Source of the DNA: Colletes latitarsis
Taxonomy: Eukaryota; Arthropoda; Insecta; Hymenoptera; Colletidae
Length of the DNA stretch: 64,000 nucleotides
Reading direction: 5' to 3'
Assembly: GCF_051014445.1 (NCBI RefSeq)
Contig: NW_027488385.1
Coordinates: 806,001 to 870,000 of the forward strand
In this document: one piece after another, positions 23,422-35,266 of the stretch
Layout: each line of letters begins with the position of its first letter
How positions within the stretch are numbered: the first letter of the stretch is position 1
Notes under the pieces: generated by a model
The model's database searches: none
What the model was told of the DNA's origin: nothing
The model's input: only the letters and a program-made list of their open reading frames with translations
Position numbers and translations under genes: made by a program

Positions 23422-24990
23422 CATGCGTTATCCTCTAAAATATTGATCCAAACCAGGTTTAATGGACTGTTTCAGCGTGGTACCACACTACTACGTGATC
23501 CAAACCAGAAAAAACCCAGGATCTGTTCAACAAGTGTGTGAAAAACGCGAAAGGATGAGCCTGATGAGGGCAAATCCCAGACATATCCCAGACCTAACTT
23601 GCGTTGTCCTCTAAGATATTGATGGAAACCAGGTTTAATTGACTGTTTCAGTGTTGTACTTCATTACTACGTGATGCAATCCAGAAAAAGCCCAGGAGCT
23701 AGCCATCAAGTATGAGAAATATGCGAAAGAATGAGCCTGATGAGAGCAAATCCCAGGCCTAACCTAGACCTAACATGAATTATTCTCTAAAATATTGATC
23801 GAAACCAGGTTTAATTGACTGTTTCAGTGTGGTCCCACATTACTACGTGATCCAAACCAGAAAAAACCCAGGATCCGTTCAACAAGTATGTGAAGAATGC
23901 GAAAGTATGAGTCTGATGAGGTCAAATCCCAGACCATTCCCAGACTTAACTTGCGTTATCCTCTAAAATATTGATCGAAACCAGGTTTAATCGGCTGTTT
24001 CACTGCGGTACCACATTACTACGTGATCCAAACCAGAAAAAACCCAGGATCTAGCCATCAAGTATGAGAAATATGCGAAAGAATTAGCCTGACGGGAGCA
24101 AATCCCAGACCTAACCTAGACCTTACATGCGTTATCGTCTAAAATATTGAGCGAAACCAGGTTTAATGGACTGTTTCAGTGTGGTACCACACTACTTCGT
24201 GATCCAAACCAGAAGAAACCCAGGATCTGTTCAACTAGTATGTGAAAAACGCTAAACTGTGAGCCTGATGAGGGCAAATCTTAGACCTAACCCAGACCTA
24301 AGATGCGTTATCCTCTAAAATATTTATCCAGACCAGGTTTCATTGAATGTTTCAGTGTGGTACCACCTTACTACGTGATCCAATCCAGAAAAAGCCCAGG
24401 ATCTAGCCATCAAGTATAAGAAATATGCGAATGTAGGAGCCTGATGAGGGCAAATCCTAGACCTATCCCAGACCTAACTTGCGTTATCCTCTAAAATATT
24501 GATCGAAACCAGGTTTAATTGACTGTTTCAGCGTGGTACCACATTACTACGTGATACAATCCAGAAACAGCCCAGGGTCTAGCCTTGAAGTATGAGAAAT
24601 ATGCGAAAGTATGAGCCTGATGAGGGCAAATCCTAGACCTAACCCAGACCTAACATGCGTTATCCTCTAAAATATTTATCAAGACCAGGTTTAGTTGATT
24701 GTTTCGGTGTGGTCCCACATTACCACGTGATCCAAACCAGAAAAAACCCAGGATCTGTTCAACATGTATGAGAAATATGCGAAAGAATGAGCCTGATGAG
24801 AGCAAATCCCAGACCTATCCTAGACCTAACATGAATTATTCTCTAAAATATTGATCGAAACCAGGTTTAATTGACTGTTTCAGTGTGGTCCCACATTACT
24901 ACATGATCCAAACCAGACATAACCCAGGATCCGTTCAACAAGTATGTGAAGAATGCGAAAGTATGAGTCTGATGAGTGAAAATCCCAGAC
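23422..24990 (+). repeat. Segmental copy I1 (pairs with 31525-32910; start also at 26946)
   Basis: About 1.57 kb shared with 31525-32910 at an offset near 8103 bp on the left. The second copy lacks one monomer (counterpart of about 24475-24650). Shared markers are CAGACATATCCC, CAGGAGCTAGCC, CGGCTGTTTCACTGCGG, GAATTAGCCTGA, TCAACTAGTATG, AAGTATAAG, GTTTCGGTGTGG and ACCAGACATAACCC. The first ~0.38 kb is also at 26946-27325 (offset 3524 bp, 20 monomers), and its GTTTCGGTGTGG part is repeated at about 27500-27830. Confidence 0.88.
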
Positions 24991-25010
24991 CTAACCTAGA
25001 CCTAACATCC

Positions 25011-26790
25011 GTTATCCTCTAAAATATTGAGCGAAACCAGGTTTAATGGACTGTTTCAGGGTGGTACCACACTACTTCGTGATGCAAACCAGAAAAAACC
25101 CAGGATCCGTTCAACAAGTATGTGAAAAACGCTAAACTGTGAGCCTGATGAAGGCAAATCTTAGACCTAACCCAGACCTAAGATGCGTTATCCTCTAAAA
25201 TATTTATCCAGACCAGGTTTCATTGAATGTTTCAGTGTGGTCCCACATTACTACGTGATCCAAACCAGAAAAACCCCAGGATCCGTTCAACAAGTATGTG
25301 AAGAATGCGAAAGTATGAGTCTGATGAGTGAAAATCCCAGGCCTAACCTAGACCTAACATGCGTTATCCTCTAAAATATTGATCGAAACCTGGTTTAATC
25401 GACTGTTTCAGTGTGGTACCACATTACTATGTGATCCAAACCAGAAAATAACCCAGGATCTGTTCAAGGAGGTTGTGAAGTGTGCGAAAGTATGAGTCTG
25501 ATGAGGTCAAATCCCAGACCTATCCCAGACCTAACTTGCGTTATCCTCAAAAATATTAATCGAAACCAGGTTTAATCGACTGTTTCAGTGTGGTACCACA
25601 TTACTACGTGATCCAAACCAGGAAAAACCCAGGATCCGTTCAACAAGTATGTGAAGAATGCGAAAGTATGAGTCTGATGAGTGAAAATCCCAGACCTAAC
25701 CTAGACCTAACATGCGTTATCCTCTAAAATATTGATCGAAACCTGGTTGAATCGACTGTTTCAGTGTGGTACTACATTACTACGTGATGCAATCCAGGAA
25801 AAGCCCAGGATCTAGCCATCAAGTATGAGAAATATGCGAAAGAATGAGCCTGATGAGAGCAAATCCCGGACCTAACCTAGACCTAACATGCGTTATCCTC
25901 TAAAATATTGATCGAAACCAGGTTTCATTGACTGTTTCAGCGTGGTACCACATTACTACGTGATACAATCCAGAAACAGCCCAGGATCTAGCCATGAAGC
26001 ATGAGAAACATGCGAAAGTATGAGCCTGATGAGGGCAAATCCCAGGCCTAACCCAGACCTAAGATGCGTTATCCTCTAAAATATTTATCCAGACCAGGTT
26101 TCATTGAATGTTTCAGTGTGGTCCCACATTACTACGTGATCCAAACCAGAAAAAACCCAGGATCCGTTCAACAAGTATGTGAAGAATGCGAAAGTATGAG
26201 TCTGATGAGTGAAAATCCCAGGCCTAACCTAGACCTAACATGCGTTATCCTCTAAAATATTGATCGAAACCTGGTTTAATCGACTGTTTCAGTGTGGTAC
26301 CACATTACTATGTGATCCAAACCAGAAAATAACCCAGGATCTGTTCAAGGAGTATGTGAAGTGTGCGAAAGTATGAGTCTGATGAGGTCAAATCCCAGAC
26401 CTATCCCAGACCTAACTTGCGTTATCCTCTAAAATATTGATCGAAACCAGGTTTAATCGACTGTTTCAGTGTAGTACCACATTACTACGTGATCCAAACC
26501 AGAAAAAACCCAGGATCCGTTCAACAAGTATGTGAAGAATGCGATACTATGAGTCTGGTGAGTGAAAATCCCAGACCTAACCTAGACCTAACATGCGTTA
26601 TCCTCTAAAATATTGATCCAAACCAGGTTTAATGGACTGTTTCAGCGTGGTACCACACTACTACGTGATCCAAACCAGAAAAAACCCAGGATCTGTTCAA
26701 CATGTATGAGAAATATGCGATAGAATGAGCCTGATCAGAGCAAATCCCTGACCCAACCTAGACCTAACACGAATTATTCTCTAAAATATT
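25011..26790 (+). repeat. Segmental copy J1 (pairs with 28358-29965, 19-monomer offset)
   Basis: Collinear with 28358-29965 at 3347-3348 bp (19 monomers) at both ends; one monomer is gained and another lost in between. Shared markers are CAAGGAGGTTGTGAAG, GACCTGGTTGAATCG-like left halves, AGTCTGGTGAGTG and CAACATGTATGAG. A third partial copy, 25890-26600, lies at 30290-31010 (offset about 4404 bp, 25 monomers). Confidence 0.85.
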
Positions 26791-28177
26791 GATCAAAACC
26801 AGGTTCAATGGACTGTTTCAGTGTGGTACCACACTACTATGTGATCCAAACCAGAAAATAACTCAGGATCTGTTCAAGGAGTATGTGAAGTGTGCGAAGG
26901 TATGAGTCTGATGAGGTCAAATCCCAGACCTATCCCAGACCTAACATGCGTTATCCTCTAAAATATTGATCCAAACCAGGTTTAATGGACTGTTTCAGCG
27001 TGGTACCACACTACTACGTGATCCAAACCAGAAAAAACCCAGGATCTGTTCAACAAGTGTGTGAAAAACGCGAAAGGATGAGCCTGATGAGGGCAAATCC
27101 CAGACATATCCCAGACCTAACTTGCGTTGTCCTCTAAGATATTGATGGAAACCAGGTTTAATTGACTGTTTCAGTGTTGTACTTCATTACTACGTGATGC
27201 AATCCAGAAAAAGCCCAGGAGCTAGCCATCAAGTATGAGAAATATGCGAAAGAATGAGCCTGATGAGAGCAAATCCCAGGCCTAACCTAGACCTAACATG
27301 ATTTATTCTCTAAAATATTGATCGAAACCAGGTTTATTTGACTGTTTCAGTGTGATACCACACTGCTTCGTGATCCAAACCAGAAAAAACCCAGGATCTG
27401 TTCAACAAGTATGTGAAAAACGCTAAACTGTGAGCCTGATGAGGGCAAATCTTAGTCCTAACCCAGACCTAAGATGCGTTATCCTCTAAAATATTTATCC
27501 AGACCAGGTTTCATTGAATGTTTCAGCGTGGTACCACATTACTACGTGATACAATCCAGAAACAGCCCAGGGTCTAGCCTTGAAGTATGAGAAATATGCG
27601 AAAGTATGAGCCTGATGAGGGCAAATCCTAGACCTAACCCAGACCTAACATGCGTTATCCTCTAAAATATTTATCAAGACCAGGTTTAGTTGATTGTTTC
27701 GGTGTGGTCCCACATTACCACGTGATCCAAACCAGAAAAAACCCAGGATCTGTTCAACATGTATGAGAAATATGCGAAAGAATGAGCCTGATGAGAGCAA
27801 ATCCCAGACCTATCCTAGACCTAACATGAATTATTCTCTAAAATATTGATCGAAACCAGGTTTAATTGACTGTTTCAGTGTGGTCCCACATTACTACGTG
27901 ATCCAAACCAGAAAAAACCCAGGATCCGTTCAACAAGTATGTGAAGAATGCGAAAGTATGAGTCTGATGAGTGAAAATCCCAGACCTAACCTAGACCTAA
28001 CATGCGTTATCCTCTAAAATATTGATCGAAACCTGGTTTAATCGACTGTTTCAGTATGGTACTACATTACTACGTGATGCAATCCAGAAAAAGCCCAGGA
28101 TCTAGCCATCAAGTATGAGAAATATGCGAAAGAATGAGCCTGATGAGAGCAAATCCCAGACCTAACCTAGACCTAAC
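26791..28177 (+). repeat. Mosaic satellite with short copies of block I
   Basis: Contains a copy of the start of block I (26946-27325) and of its GTTTCGGTGTGG / GGGTCTAGCC part (about 27500-27830, matching about 24500-24840). Neighbours differ from the original, which shows conversion-like patching. Only satellite is present. Confidence 0.82.
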
Positions 28178-28529
28178 ATGCGTTATCCTCTAAAATATTG
28201 AGCGAAACCAGGTTTAATGGACTGTTTCAGTGTGGTACCACACTACTTCGTGATGCAAACCAGAAAAAACCCAGGATCCGTTCAACAAGTATGTGAAAAA
28301 CGCTAAACTGTGAGCCTGATGAAGGCAAATCTTAGACCTAACCCAGACCTAAGATGCGTTATCCTCTAAAATATTGAGCGAAACCAGGTTTAATGGACTG
28401 TTTCAGTGTGGTACCACACTACTTCGTGATGCAAACCAGAAAAAACCCAGGATCCGTTCAACAAGTATGTGAAAAACGCTAAACTGTGAGCCTGATGAAG
28501 GCAAATCTTAGACCTAACCCAGACCTAAG
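28178..28529 (+). repeat. Two adjacent identical monomers (ACGCTAAACTG family)
   Basis: Seen: 28178-28353 and 28354-28529 match base for base over the full 176 bp. Both carry ATTGAGCGAAACC, CACTACTTCGTGATGC, AACGCTAAACTGTGAG, GATGAAGGC and CAAATCTTAGACC. A third relative lies at about 25011, with ATCCG and CAGGGTGG differences, followed directly by the same downstream family. Inferred: a very recent one-monomer gain by unequal crossover or slippage inside the longer 19-monomer block. Confidence 0.93.
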
Positions 28530-29965
28530 ATGCGTTATCCTCTAAAATATTTATCCAGACCAGGTTTCATTGAATGTTTCAGTGTGGTCCCACATTACTA
28601 CGTGATCCAAACCAGAAAAACCCCAGGATCCGTTCAACAAGTATGTGAAGAATGCGAAAGTATGAGTCTGATGAGTGAAAATCCCAGGCCTAACCTAGAC
28701 CTAACATGCGTTATCCTCTAAAATATTGATCGAAACCTGGTTTAATCGACTGTTTCAGTGTGGTACCACATTACTATGTGATCCAAACCAGAAAATAACC
28801 CAGGATCTGTTCAAGGAGGTTGTGAAGTGTGCGATAGTATGAGTCTGATGAGGTCAAATCCCAGACCTATCCCAGACCTAACTTGCGTTATCCTCAAAAA
28901 TATTGATCGAAACCAGGTTTAATCGACTGTTTCAGTGTGGTACCACATTACTACGTGATCCAAACCAGGAAAAACCCAGGATCCGTTCAACAAGTATGTG
29001 AAGAATGCGAAAGTATGAGTCTGATGAGTGAAAATCCCAGACCTAACCTAGACCTAACATGCGTTATCCTCTAAAATATTGATCGAAACCTGGTTTAATC
29101 GACTGTTTCAGTGTGGTACCACATTACTATGTGATCCAAACCAGAAAATAACCCAGGATCTGTTCAAGGAGTATGTGAAGTGTGCGAAAGTATGAGTCTG
29201 GTGAGTGAAAATCCCAGACCTAACCTAGACCTAACATGCGTTATCCTCTAAAATATTGATCCAAACCTGGTTGAATCGACTGTTTGAGTGTGGTACTACA
29301 TTACTACGTGATGCAATCCAGGAAAAGCCCAGGATCTAGTCATCAAGTATGAGAAATATGCTAAAGAATGAGCCTGATGAGAGCAAATCCCAGACTTAAC
29401 CCAGACCTAAGATGCGTTATCCTCTAAAATATTTATCCAGACCAGGTTTCATTGAATGTTTCAGTGTGGTCCCACATTACTACGTGATCCAAACCAGAAA
29501 AAACCCAGGATCCGTTCAACAAGTATGTGAAGAATGCGAAAGTATGAGTCTGATGAGTGAAAATCCCAGGCCTAACCTAGACCTAACATGCGTTATCCTC
29601 TAAAATATTGATCGAAACCTGGTTTAATCTACTGTTTCAGTGTGGTACCACATTACTATGTGATCCAAACCAGAAAATAACCCAGGATCTGTTCAAGGAG
29701 TATGTGAAGTGTGCGAAAGTATGAGTCTGGTGAGTGAAAATCCCAGACCTAACCTAGACCTAACATGCGTTATCCTCTAAAATATTGATCCAAACCAGGT
29801 TTAATGGACTGTTTCAGCGTGGTACCACACTACTACGTGATCCAAACCAGAAAAAACCCAGAATCTGTTCAACATGTATGAGAAATATGCGAAAGAATGA
29901 GCCTGATGAGAGCAAATCCCAGACCTAACCTGGACCTAACATGAATTATTCTCTAAAATATTGAT
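28358..29965 (+). repeat. Segmental copy J2 (pairs with 25011-26790)
   Basis: Second copy of the 19-monomer-offset segment, immediately preceded by the identical monomer pair at 28178-28529. Private changes include GTTTGAGTGTGG near 29283 and ATGCTAAAG near 29357. Confidence 0.85.
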
Positions 29966-30289
29966 CGAAACCAGGTTTAATTGACTGTTTCAGTGTGGTC
30001 CCACATTACTACGTGATCCAAACCAGAAAAAACCCAGGATCCGTTCAACAAGTATGTGAAGAATGCGATAGTATGAGTCTGGTGAGTGAAAATCCCAGAC
30101 CTAACCTAGACCTAACTTGCGTCGTCCTCTAAAACATTGATGGAAACCAGGTTTCATTGACTGTTTCAGTGTGGTACTACATTACTACGTGATGCAATCC
30201 AGGAAAGCCGAGGATCTAGCCATCAAGTATGAGAAATATGCGAAGGAATGAGCCTGATGAGAGCAAATCCCAGATCTAACCTAGACCTA

Positions 30290-31400
30290 ACATGCGTTAT
30301 CCTCTAAAATATTGATCGAAACCAGGTTTAATTGACTGTTTCAGCGTGGTACCACATTACTACGTGATACAATCCAGAAACAGCCCAGGATCTAGCCATG
30401 AAGTATGAGAAACATGCGAAAGTATGAGCCTGTTGAGGGCAAATCCCAGGCCTAACCCAGACCTAAGATGCGTTATCCTCTAAAATATTTATCCAGACCA
30501 GGTTTCATTGAATGTTTCAGTGTGGTCCCACATTACTACGTGATCCAAACCAGAAAAAACCCAGGATCCGTTCAACAAGTATGTGAAGAATGCGAAAGTA
30601 TGAGTCTGATGAGTGAAAATCCCAGGCCTAGCCTAGACCTAACATGCGTTATCCTCTAAAATATTGATCGAAACCTGGTTTAATCGACTGTTTCAGTGTG
30701 GTACCACATTACTATGTGATCCAAACCAGAAAATAACCCAGGATCTGTTCAAGGAGTATGTGAAGTGTGCGAAAGTATGAGTCTGATGAGGTCAAATCCC
30801 AGACCTATCCCAGACCTAACTTGCGTTATCCTCTAAAATATTGATCGAAACCAGGTTTAATCGACTGTTTCAGTGTGGTACCACATTACTACGTGATCCA
30901 AACCAGAAAAAACCCAGGATCCGTTCAACAAGTATGTGAAGAATGCGATAGTATGAGTCTGATGTGTGAAAATCCCAGACCTAACCTAGACCTAACATGC
31001 GCTATCCTCTAAAATATTGATCCAAACCAGGTTTAATGGACTGTTTCAGCGTGGTACCACACTACTACGTGATCCAAACCAGAAAAAACCCAGGATCTGT
31101 TCAACAAGTGTGTGAAAAACGCGAAAGGATGAGCCTGATGAGGGCAAATCCCAGACATATCCCAGACCTAACTTGCGTTGTCCTCTAAGATATTGATGGA
31201 AACCAGGTTTAATTGACTGTTTCAGTGTTGTACTTCATTACTACGTGATGCAATCCAGAAAAAGCCCAGGAGCTAGCCATCAAGTATGAGAAATATGCGA
31301 AAGAATGAGCCTGATGAGAGCAAATCTCAGGCCTAACCTAGACCTAACATGAATTATTCTCTAAAATATTGATCGAAACCAGGTTTAATTGACTGTTTCA
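30290..31400 (+). repeat. Chimeric segment: part of block J joined to part of block I
   Basis: 30290-31010 follows 25890-26600 (marker GAGAAACATGCG then CAGGCCTAACCCAG). It then continues as a copy of the block I start (CAGACATATCCC near 31153, CAGGAGCTAGCC near 31266). The same block I start returns 528 bp (three monomers) later at about 31525. A crossover between the two block types lies near 31.0 kb. Confidence 0.82.
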
Positions 31401-31524
31401 GTGTGATACCACACTGCTTCGTGATCCAAACCAGAAAAAACCCAGGATCTGTTCAACAAGTACGTGAAAAACGCTAAACTGTGAGCCTCATGAGGGCAAA
31501 TCTTAGTCCTAACCCAGACCTAAG

Positions 31525-32910
31525 ATGCGTTATCCTCTAAAATATTGATCCAAACCAGGTTTAATGGACTGTTTCAGCGTGGTACCACACTACTACGTGA
31601 TCCAAACCAGAAAAAACCCAGGATCTGTTCAACAAGTGTGTGAAAAACGCGAAAGGATGAGCCTGATGAGGGCAAATCCCAGACATATCCCAGACCTAAC
31701 TTGCGTTGTCCTCTAAGATATTGATGGAAACCAGGTTTAATTGACTGTTTCAGTGTTGTACTTCATTACTACGTGATGCAATCCAGAAAAAGCCCAGGAG
31801 CTAGCCATCAAGTATGAGAAATATGCGAAAAAATGAGCCTGATGAGAGCAAATCCCAGGCCTAACCTAGACCTAACATGAATTATTCTCTAAAATATTGA
31901 TCGAAACCAGGTTTAATTGACTGTTTCAGTGTGGTCCCACATTACTACGTGATCCAAACCAGAAAAAACCCAGGATCCGTTCAACAAGTATGTGAAGAAT
32001 GCGAAAGTATGAGTCTGATGAGGTCAAATCCCAGACCATTCCCAGACTTAACTTGCGTTATCCTCTAAAATATTGATCGAAACCAGGTTTAATCGGCTGT
32101 TTCACTGCGGTACCACATTACTACGTGATCCAAACCAGAAAAAACCCAGAATCTAGCCATCAAGTATGAGAAATATGCGAAAGAATTAGCCTGATGGGAG
32201 CAAATCCCAGACCTAACCTAGACCTTACATGCGTTATCCTCTAAAATATTGAGCGAAACCAGGTTTAATGGACTGTTTCAGTGTGGTACCACACTACTTC
32301 GTGATCCAAACCAGAAGAAACCCAGGATCTGTTCAACTAGTATGTGAAAAACGCTAAACTGTGAGCCTGATGAGGGCAAATCTTAGACCTAACCCAGACC
32401 TAAGATGCGTTGTCCTCTAAAATATTTATCCAGACCAGGTTTCATTGAATGTTTCAGTGTGGTACCACCTTACTACGTGATCCAATCCAGAAAAAGCCCA
32501 GGATCTAGCCTTGAAGTATAAGAAATATGCGAATGTAGGAGCCTGATGAGGGCAAATCCTAGACCTAACCCAGACCTAACATGCGTTATCCTCTAAAATA
32601 TTTATCAAGACCAGGTTTAGTTGATTGTTTCGGTGTGGTCCCACATTACCACGTGATCCAAACCAGAAAAAACCCAGGATCTGTTCAACATGTATGAGAA
32701 ATATGCGAAAGAATGAGCCTGATGAGAGCAAATCCCAGACCTATCCTAGACCTAACATGAATTATTCTCTAAAATATTGATCGAAACCAGGTTTAATTGA
32801 CTGTTTCAGTGTGGTCCCACATTACTACATGATCCAAACCAGACATAACCCAGGATCCGTTCAACAAGTATGTGAAGAATGCGAAAGTATGAGTCTGATG
32901 AGAGCAAATC
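31525..32910 (+). repeat. Segmental copy I2 (pairs with 23422-24990)
   Basis: Second copy of block I, shorter by one monomer. Minor differences include GATGGGAGC for GACGGGAGC near 32190 and CAGAATCTAGCC for CAGGATCTAGCC near 32148. Confidence 0.88.
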
Positions 32911-33034
32911 CCAGACCTAACCTAGACCTAACATGCGTTATCCTCTAAAATATTGATCGAAACCTGGTTTAATCGACTGTTTCAGTATGGTACTACATTA
33001 CTACGTGATGCAATCCAGAAAAAGCCCAGGATCT

Positions 33035-33425
33035 AGCCATGAAGTATGAGAAATATGTGAAAGAATGAGCCTGATGAGAGCAAATCCCAGACCTAACCTT
33101 GACCTAACATGAATTATTCTGTAAAATATTGATCGAAACCAGGTTTTATTGACCGTTTCAGTGTGGTACCACATTACTACGTGATCCAAACCAGAAAAAA
33201 CCCAGGATCCGTTCAACAAGTATGTGAAAAATGCGAAAGTATGAGTCCGATCAGTGAAAATCTCAGGCCTTACCTAGACCTAACATGCGTTGTCCTCTAA
33301 AATATTGATGGAAACCAGGTTTCATTGACTCTTTCAGTGTGGTACTACATTACTACGTGATGCAATCCAGAAAAGCCCAGGATCTAGCCATCAAGTATGA
33401 GAAATATGCGAAAGAATGAGCCTGA
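33035..33425 (+). repeat. Segmental copy K1 (7-monomer offset, pairs with 34267-34657)
   Basis: Repeated 1232 bp downstream. Shared markers are CCTAACCTTGACC, GACCGTTTCAG, GAGTCCGATCAGTG and CTCAGGCCTTACC. A related copy of the last markers is near 52950. This copy has GACTCTTTCAG where the other has GACTGTTTCAG, and one A fewer in CCAGAAAAGCCC. Confidence 0.87.
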
Positions 33426-34149
33426 TGAGAGCAAATCCCAGACCTAACCTAGACCTTATATGCGTTATCCTCTAAAATATTGATGGAAACCAGGTTTCAT
33501 TGACTGTTTCAGTGTGGTACCACACTACTTCGTGATCCAAACCAGAAAAAACCCAGGATCTGTTCAACAAGTATGTGAAAAACGCGTAGCTGTGAGCCTG
33601 ATGAGGTCAAATCCCAGACCTATCCCAGACCTAACATGCGCTATCCTCTAAAATATTTATCAAGACCAGGTTTAATTGATTGTTTCAGTGTGGTCCCACA
33701 TTACTACGTGATCCAATCCAGAAAAAGCCCAGGATCTAGCCATCAAGTATGAGTAATATGCGAAAGAATGAGCCTGATGAGAGTAAATCCCGGACCTAAC
33801 CTAGACCTAACATGAATTATTCTCTAAAATATTGATCGAAACCAGGTTTAATCGACTGTTTCAGTGCGGTACCACATTACTACGTGATCCAAACCAGAAA
33901 AAACCCAGGATCTGTTCAACGAGTATGTGAAGAATGCGAAAGTATGAGTCTGATGAGTGAAAATCCCAGACCTAACCTAGACCTAACATGCGTTATCCTC
34001 TAAAATATTGATCGAAACCTGGTTTAATCGACTGTTTCAGTGTGGTACCACATTACTATGTGATCCAAACCAGAAAATAACCCAGGATCTGTTCAAGGAG
34101 GTTGTGAAGTGTGCGAAAGTATGAGCCTGATTAGGGCGAATCCCAGACC

Positions 34150-35124
34150 TATCCCAGATCTAACTTGCGTTATCCTCTAAAATATTGAGCGAAACCAGGT
34201 TTAATTGACTGCTTCAGCGTGGTATCACATTAGTACGTGATACAATCCAGAAACAGCCCAGGATCTAGCCATGAAGTATGAGAAATATGCGAAAGAATGA
34301 GCCTGATGAGAGCAAATCCCAGACCTAACCTTGACCTAACATGAATTATTCTCTAAAATATTGATCGAAACCAGGTTTAATTGACCGTTTCAGTGTGGTA
34401 CCACATTACTACGTGATCCAAACCAGAAGAAACCCAGGATCTGTTCAACAAGTATGTGAAAAATGCGAAAGTATGAGTCCGATCAGTGAAAATCTCAGGC
34501 CTTACCTAGACCTAACATGCGTTGTCCTCTAAAATATTGATGGAAACCAGGTTTCATTGACTGTTTCAGTGTGGTACTACATTACTACGTGATGCAATCC
34601 AGAAAAAGCCCAGGATCTAGCCATCAAGTATGAGAAATATGCGAAAGAATGAGCCTGATGAGGTCAAATCCCAGACCTACCCCAGACCTAACTTGCGTTA
34701 TCCTCTAAAATATTGATGGAAACCAGGTTTCATTGACTGTTTCAGCGTGGTATCACATTAGTACGTGATAGAATCCAGAAAAAACCCAGGATCAGTTCAA
34801 CAAGTACATGAAAAACGCGAAAGTATGAGCCTGATTAGGGCGAATCCCAGACCTATCCCAGACCTAACTTGCGTTATCCTCTAAACTATTGAGCGAAACC
34901 AGGTTTAATTGACTGTTTCAGCGTGGTATCACATTAGTACGTGATACAATCCAGAAACAGCCCAGGATCTAGCCATGATGTATGAGAAATATGCGAAAGA
35001 ATGAGCCTGATGAGAGCAAATCCCAGACCTAACCTTGACCTAACATGAATTATTCTCTAAAATATTGATCGAAACCAGGTTTAATTGACCGTTTCAGTGT
35101 GGTACCACATTACTACGTGATCCA
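34150..35124 (+). repeat. Four-monomer-spaced pair (704 bp) within the 33-37 kb zone
   Basis: The segment near 34150-34420 recurs at 34854-35124, 704 bp apart. Markers are GATTAGGGCG, GAGCGAAACC, AGCGTGGTATCACATTAG and CCTAACCTTGACC. The same markers appear again near 36080-36320 and 37130-37370, so this module is a building block of the following 6-monomer HOR. Confidence 0.85.
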
Positions 35125-35266
35125 AACCAGAAAAAACCCAGGATCTGTTCAACAAGTATGTGAAAAACGCGAAACTGTGAGCCTGATGAGGGCAAATCTT
35201 AGACCTAACCCAGACCTAACATGCGTTATCCTCCAAAATATTGATCGAAACCTGGTTTAATCGACT

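Noticed and set aside
33001..33219. 72-codon open frame on the minus strand
   Set aside because: It is antisense to two ordinary monomers, with no conservation of the frame in neighbouring copies.
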